Assembly: GCA_017502085.1 (NCBI GenBank)
Contig: JAFVVQ010000022.1
Coordinates: 1 to 54,610 of the forward strand
Direction: 5' to 3'
Length of the DNA: 54,610 bases
Source of the DNA: Clostridia bacterium
GTDB taxonomy: Bacteria; Bacillota; Clostridia; Oscillospirales; Acutalibacteraceae
Shown here: positions 51,269-54,610 of the stretch, in pieces
Layout of the letters: every line of letters starts with the position of its first letter
Position numbering within the stretch: the stretch's first letter is position 1
Translations under genes and position numbers: made by a program
Notes under the pieces: generated by a model
Seen by the model: only the letters and a program-made list of their open reading frames with translations
The model's database searches: none
What the model was told of the DNA's origin: nothing

Positions 51269-52363
51269 ATGAAACTTGGTATAGTCGGTCTGCCCAATGT
51301 CGGCAAGAGTACGCTTTTCAATGCAATCACCAATGCGGGTGCACAGTCGGCAAACTATGCATTCTGCACCATCGAGCCCAACGTGGGTGTTGTTTCCGTT
51401 CCCGATGAAAGACTCGATAAACTTGCAGAACTTTATAATCCCGTCAAAATCACACCTGCTTTCATTGAATTTGTTGATATAGCAGGTCTTGTCAGAGGTG
51501 CATCAAAGGGTGAGGGTCTCGGTAATAAATTTCTCTCACATATCCGCGAGGTTGATGCCGTTATCCACGTTGTCCGTTGCTTTGAGGATGATGATATTGT
51601 TCACGTTGATGCAACAATCGACCCCGAAAGAGATATCGAGACAATCAATCTTGAGCTTATTCTTTCGGATATGGAAATGGTTGAACGCAGAATCGACAGG
51701 GTTACAAAGGCTCTCAAGGGCGACAAAACCCTTGCAGGTGAGCTTGAATTCCTCAAGAGACTTCTTGCGGAACTTGAAAATAACGTGCCTGCAAGAAACG
51801 TTGAATGCGATGAAAACGAAAAAGCATGGCTTTCCGAGGTTGCGCTTCTCACCGCAAAGCCCGTTATCTATGCCTGCAATATGAGTGAAAGTGATTTTGC
51901 GGGCGGTCTTGACAACAATGCTCACTATAAGAAGGTCTGCGAAATCGCTTCTGCAGAGGGCAGTGAAGTGCTTCCCATCTGCGCAGAGCTTGAGGCTGAA
52001 ATTGCATCGCTTGATAAGGAAGAAAAGGAAATCTTCCTCGCGGAGCTTGGTGTTGAATCGGGCGGTCTCGATCTCCTTGTCAAGAAGAGTTACGCACTTC
52101 TCGGCCTTATCTCATATCTTACCGCAGGTCAGCCCGAGGTCAGAGCCTGGACTATCACAAAAGGCACGAAAGCACCTCAGGCGGCGGGTAAAATACACAG
52201 TGACTTCGAAAGAGGCTTCATCAGAGCCGAGGTTATTCCCTATGAAGATCTTATCGAGCTTGGCTCAATAGCTGCCGCTAAAGAAAAAGGACTTGTCCGC
52301 AGTGAAGGTAAAGAATACGTTATGAAAGACGGAGATGTAGTTCTTTTCAGATTCAATGTATAA
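51269..52363 (+). CDS. ychF: Ribosome-associated ATPase YchF (OLA1 family)
   Basis: A 364-residue TRAFAC-class P-loop protein. [15 protein letters not shown] (G1), [12 protein letters not shown] (G2), [20 protein letters not shown] (G3), the NMSE motif in place of NKxD (ACNMSESDF, explaining ATP preference), and the C-terminal TGS-like domain with [26 protein letters not shown]. It binds ribosomes and responds to oxidative stress. Own promoter; terminator at 52374. Confidence 0.96.
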   Translation: MKLGIVGLPNVGKSTLFNAITNAGAQSANYAFCTIEPNVGVVSVPDERLDKLAELYNPVKITPAFIEFVDIAGLVRGASKGEGLGNKFLSHIREVDAVIHVVRCFEDDDIVHVDATIDPERDIETINLELILSDMEMVERRIDRVTKALKGDKTLAGELEFLKRLLAELENNVPARNVECDENEKAWLSEVALLTAKPVIYACNMSESDFAGGLDNNAHYKKVCEIASAEGSEVLPICAELEAEIASLDKEEKEIFLAELGVESGGLDLLVKKSYALLGLISYLTAGQPEVRAWTITKGTKAPQAAGKIHSDFERGFIRAEVIPYEDLIELGSIAAAKEKGLVRSEGKEYVMKDGDVVLFRFNV

Positions 52364-52373
52364 ATAATATCCG

Positions 52374-52411
52374 CTCCCTGAGGAAAGATATCCTCGGGGA
52401 GTGATTTTTTT
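52374..52411 (+). terminator. Terminator of ychF overlapping the next gene's ribosome binding site
   Basis: CTCCCTGAGGA (52374-52384), loop AAGATA, TCCTCGGGGAG (52391-52401), then TGATTTTTTT. The right arm contains the GGGGAG that would serve as ribosome binding site for the PBP gene, whose TTG start lies at the end of the T-run. Confidence 0.8.
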
Positions 52412-54008
52412 GAAGAAACGTGCAATAACGGCACTTGTGATGCTGAATGTATTCTTTGCTCTGATTGTGCTGAGATTGGCAGATCTTTCCGTACGTACAC
52501 AGACGGCGGCAAATTTTTCGTCGGGAATAAGGCTCGATATAACCGAACTCAGAGGGACGATCTACGATTGCAATATGAACCCTCTGACAAATGGAGAAAC
52601 AGCTTATCGCGCTATAGCGAAACCGACTCTGAAAGCACTTGCGGCGCTTGAATCGGAACTTGATGCAGTTGCATTTTCGTCGGTGAAACAAGCGTTTTCT
52701 TCGGGAGATCCTGCAATGGTATCCGTCAGTAACCGCAATTTTCAGGGAGCGGATATTGAGGTCGTTGAGTATCCCGTGCGTTATGATTCTCTTGCTTGTC
52801 ACATAATCGGCTATACCGATTATGACGGAAGGGGAGTCAGCGGAATCGAAAAGGCATTTGATACTCTGCTTTCGGGTGCAAAGAAAACCGTATATGCCAG
52901 AGTTGCGGCGGATGCTCACGGCAAAGTGCTTGTAGGCGAGAAAATTGAAGTTTTTAACAATAACTTTCCGATGTCAGGGGTAATTCTGGCGGTTGACCGT
53001 AACGTTCAGCGCATTGCAGAAACGGCGCTCGATAACTCCGTATGCAGATGTGCGGCAGTAGTTGTGATGGATGTTGGAACAGGGGCAGTCAGAGCATGCG
53101 TATCAAGACCTGATTATGACAGAAACAATATTGCTTCTGTGCTCAATGATGCCGATTCACCGCTGATTAACAGGGCATTTCAGCCGTATAGCGTCGGCTC
53201 GGTGTTTAAACCTGTTGTTGCGGCGGCTGCACTCGAAAACGGAATCGGTGAAGATTACACACATAATTGTACGGGCAGTGTGACTCTCAACGGAGTTACC
53301 TTTAACTGCCATAAGAAAGACGGTCACGGTGAGCTTGATATGGAGTCGGCGGTAGCAGTTTCGTGTAACACGTATTTTATTTCACTTGCTATTGAGGTTG
53401 GCGCTGATGAGATTATCGAAACGGCAAAGAGATTCGGTTTCGGTGAGCAGACAGTGTTTGCGGAATCGATGAAATCCCGAAGCGGAAATCTGCCGGAAAA
53501 GGTTGATTCAATGGCGGCAACGGCGAATCTTTCTTTCGGTCAGGGAGAACTGACGGCAACCCCCGTTCAGATATGCACGATGATGTCGGTGATTGCAAAC
53601 GGCGGTCTTTCCGTCAAGCCCTATCTTGTGGAGGGGCAGGTTGATGAAAACGGCAACGCTGTCAGAAAAGGCGGATATTCCGAACAAAAACAGATTATCT
53701 CACCGTCAACGGCAGAGATTCTGAAACGGATGCTTGTTGCTGTTGTGAAGGAAGGAAGCGGTGTGCGGGCGGCTTCGGAATTTGTTGGTTGTGCGGGAAA
53801 GACTGCGACGGCGCAGACAGGCAGAATGTCGGGCGAAGCGGAAATCTATAACGCGTGGTTCGCAGGATTCTTTCCTTCAGATAATCCGAGGTATGCGGTT
53901 GTTGTTCTCAGGGAAAACGGAGGAGAGGGAGCCGTCAGTTGCGCACCGGTTTTCAGAGAGATTGCGGAAGGTATTACCTTATCAGAAGGCTTGATTTCAA
54001 CGCAATAA
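52410..54008 (+). CDS. Class B penicillin-binding protein with KTA instead of KTG
   Basis: A 532-residue transpeptidase: membrane helix (about 6-26), short dimerisation domain (RGTIYDCNMNPLTN), transpeptidase with SxxK at S264-VFK, SxN at S318-CN and, in the third motif, KTATAQTG at 464-471 where KTGT is usual (codon GCG at 53805-53807). No PASTA domains. The N-terminal domain is shorter than in FtsI. It may be an elongation- or sporulation-type PBP. TTG at 52410 is the likely start, eight bases after GGGGAG; a GTG at 52401 overlaps that site. Confidence 0.88.
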   Translation: MKKRAITALVMLNVFFALIVLRLADLSVRTQTAANFSSGIRLDITELRGTIYDCNMNPLTNGETAYRAIAKPTLKALAALESELDAVAFSSVKQAFSSGDPAMVSVSNRNFQGADIEVVEYPVRYDSLACHIIGYTDYDGRGVSGIEKAFDTLLSGAKKTVYARVAADAHGKVLVGEKIEVFNNNFPMSGVILAVDRNVQRIAETALDNSVCRCAAVVVMDVGTGAVRACVSRPDYDRNNIASVLNDADSPLINRAFQPYSVGSVFKPVVAAAALENGIGEDYTHNCTGSVTLNGVTFNCHKKDGHGELDMESAVAVSCNTYFISLAIEVGADEIIETAKRFGFGEQTVFAESMKSRSGNLPEKVDSMAATANLSFGQGELTATPVQICTMMSVIANGGLSVKPYLVEGQVDENGNAVRKGGYSEQKQIISPSTAEILKRMLVAVVKEGSGVRAASEFVGCAGKTATAQTGRMSGEAEIYNAWFAGFFPSDNPRYAVVVLRENGGEGAVSCAPVFREIAEGITLSEGLISTQ

Positions 54009-54059
54009 ATATGTCTGAAAAGAATAAAAAAATATTTATAAAATATTTTAAAAAAAGGC

Positions 54060-54088
54060 TTGACAATGCCGGTTTTGTCTGCTATAAT
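54060..54088 (+). promoter_or_regulatory. Consensus promoter of the tRNA-Leu genes
   Basis: Exact TTGACA (54060-54065), 17-nt spacer, exact TATAAT (54083-54088), 29 bases before the first tRNA. As expected for a strong stable-RNA promoter. Confidence 0.9.
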
Positions 54089-54117
54089 AGGCAACGTTCC
54101 AAGCGAACAGAAGATAT

Positions 54118-54201
54118 GCGAGAGTGGCGGAATCGGCAGACGCGCACGTTTGAGGGGCGTGTGTTTACGACGTACGGGTTCAAGTCCCGTCTCTCGCACC
54201 A
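54118..54201 (+). tRNA. tRNA-Leu (anticodon GAG)
   Basis: An 84-nt class II tRNA: acceptor GCGAGAG/CTCTCGC, D arm GCG...CGC, anticodon stem CACGT/GCGTG with loop TTGAGGG (anticodon GAG, reading CUC/CUU), long variable arm, T arm CGGGTTCAAGTCCCG, encoded CCA. Confidence 0.95.
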
Positions 54202-54203
54202 GG

Positions 54204-54233
54204 AGAGGATTCCTTCAACGGAATCCTCTTTTC
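54204..54233 (+). terminator. Hairpin after the first tRNA-Leu
   Basis: AGAGGATTCC (54204-54213), loop TTCAAC, GGAATCCTCT (54220-54229), then TTTTC. It would end or attenuate the transcript between the two tRNA genes. Confidence 0.75.
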
Positions 54234-54307
54234 ACATCACGGAGAAAAAGCCAAAAGCTCTCCCTCGGATGCCCGTGCCGTGTAAAATTTAACGGGAAAC
54301 AGAATAT

Positions 54308-54394
54308 GCGGATATGGCGGAATTGGCAGACGCGTTAGATTCAGGTTCTAATGGGCGCAAGTTCGTGCAGGTTCAAGTCCTGTTATCCGCACCA
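54308..54394 (+). tRNA. tRNA-Leu (anticodon CAG)
   Basis: An 87-nt class II tRNA: acceptor GCGGATA/TATCCGC, D arm GCG...CGC, anticodon stem TTAGA/TCTAA with loop TTCAGGT (anticodon CAG, reading CUG), long variable arm, T arm AGGTTCAAGTCCT, encoded CCA. No separate consensus promoter is obvious between the two tRNAs. Confidence 0.95.
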
Positions 54395-54402
54395 TACAGT
54401 AT

Positions 54403-54452
54403 AAATCCGAACCTTATGCCAATCGGCGAAGGGTTCGGGTTTGTTCTTTTTC
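54403..54452 (+). terminator. Terminator after the second tRNA-Leu
   Basis: AAATCCGAACCTT (54403-54415) pairs with AAGGGTTCGGGTTT (54429-54442), followed by GTTCTTTTTC. Confidence 0.8.
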
Positions 54453-54471
54453 TGAACGGTTTATAAAAAGA

Positions 54472-54508
54472 AAAATGAGGGTAGTTTTTGAATAGCTACC
54501 CTCATTTT
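54472..54508 (-). terminator. Terminator of the minus-strand gene at the window end
   Basis: AAAATGAGGGTAG (54472-54484) pairs with CTACCCTCATTTT (54496-54508). On the minus strand it is followed by TTCTTTTT. Confidence 0.85.
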
Positions 54509-54516
54509 GCGTTGGT

Positions 54517-54610
54517 TTATTCTGATTGTTCAGCTTTCCACTTTTCGAAGATTGCTTTGCCTTCTTCACTTTCGCAGAAGCTGATTATGTCCGGAAGCAA
54601 GGTTCTCACC
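54517..54610 (-). CDS. 3' end of an unidentified gene (partial)
   Basis: The minus strand reads VRTLLPDIISFCESEEGKAIFEKWKAEQSE and stops at TAA (54517-54519), eight bases before a strong terminator. The rest lies outside the window. No family can be named from 30 residues; the Lys/Glu-rich amphipathic end is all that is visible. Confidence 0.6.
   Translation of the reverse strand, partial: VRTLLPDIISFCESEEGKAIFEKWKAEQSE

Noticed and set aside
52401-54008. Could the second PBP be a pseudogene because of KTA?
   Set aside because: The frame is complete, the other two catalytic motifs are intact and the length is plausible, so a single substitution is not enough to call it broken.
1-54610. CRISPR arrays, rRNA genes, prophage structural genes
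   Set aside because: No regularly spaced repeats, rRNA segments or capsid/tail-type genes were found on either strand.

Overview
The window looks like a chromosome fragment of a spore-forming, meso-DAP-type member of the Clostridia, most likely an Oscillospiraceae/Ruminococcaceae-like gut organism. This is inferred from the gpr-rpsT pair, a spoVAE gene, a PASTA-bearing SpoVD-like PBP in the division/cell-wall (dcw) cluster, a T-box riboswitch, and the gene family profile. No species can be named from sequence alone.

Region 1 (1-13.3 kb) is AT-rich, accessory and mosaic. It holds small membrane proteins, a GNAT acetyltransferase, and a two-gene operon flanked by perfect 26-bp direct repeats. 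The first gene of that operon (1749-4754) encodes a 1001-residue protein with the signature motifs of the eukaryotic-type (QDE-1/RDR) RNA-dependent RNA polymerase superfamily: FQIR-KGVV, GGADYDGD and IDSAKSG. It is translationally coupled to an unknown 279-residue protein. A duplicated 85-bp promoter block and duplicated terminators show that the area grew by insertion of gene-terminator units. Next come a response regulator, a histidine kinase, an ABC ATPase and a double-FtsX permease, laid out like a peptide-sensing/detoxification module. A decayed mobile patch follows (TnpV, small ORF, double-XRE regulator, truncated IS200 transposase). A gene-free stretch at 13.4-13.6 kb carries four DnaA-box-like sequences.

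Region 2 (13.7-31.2 kb) is core: nagA, acpP, spoVAE, rpsT, gpr, then the dcw cluster mraZ-rsmH-ftsL-spoVD-like pbp-murE-murF-mraY-ftsW-murG-murA-ftsQ. murD, ftsA and ftsZ are not in it. The FtsQ/DivIB protein is about twice the usual size because its beta domain is tandemly duplicated.

Region 3 (31.2-54.6 kb) is a mix of housekeeping and metabolic genes. It contains an EndoA/MazF toxin without an adjacent antitoxin, a T-box leader before a lone trpB, a HAD phosphatase, a secreted phosphoesterase, an ACP-like protein with an AMP-forming ligase, a GH36-like glycosidase and a MATE exporter. It continues with a DapA-family gene broken by one in-frame stop, a membrane PP2C phosphatase, a lysophospholipase-like hydrolase, BioY, a Usp-like protein, recG, a short DAK2 protein, an oligopeptide-type binding lipoprotein, tcdA, ychF and a class B PBP with KTA in place of KTG. 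It ends with two tRNA-Leu genes and the 3' end of an unidentified gene.

The strongest candidate for an under-described system is the repeat-flanked RdRP-like operon at 1.66-5.70 kb.
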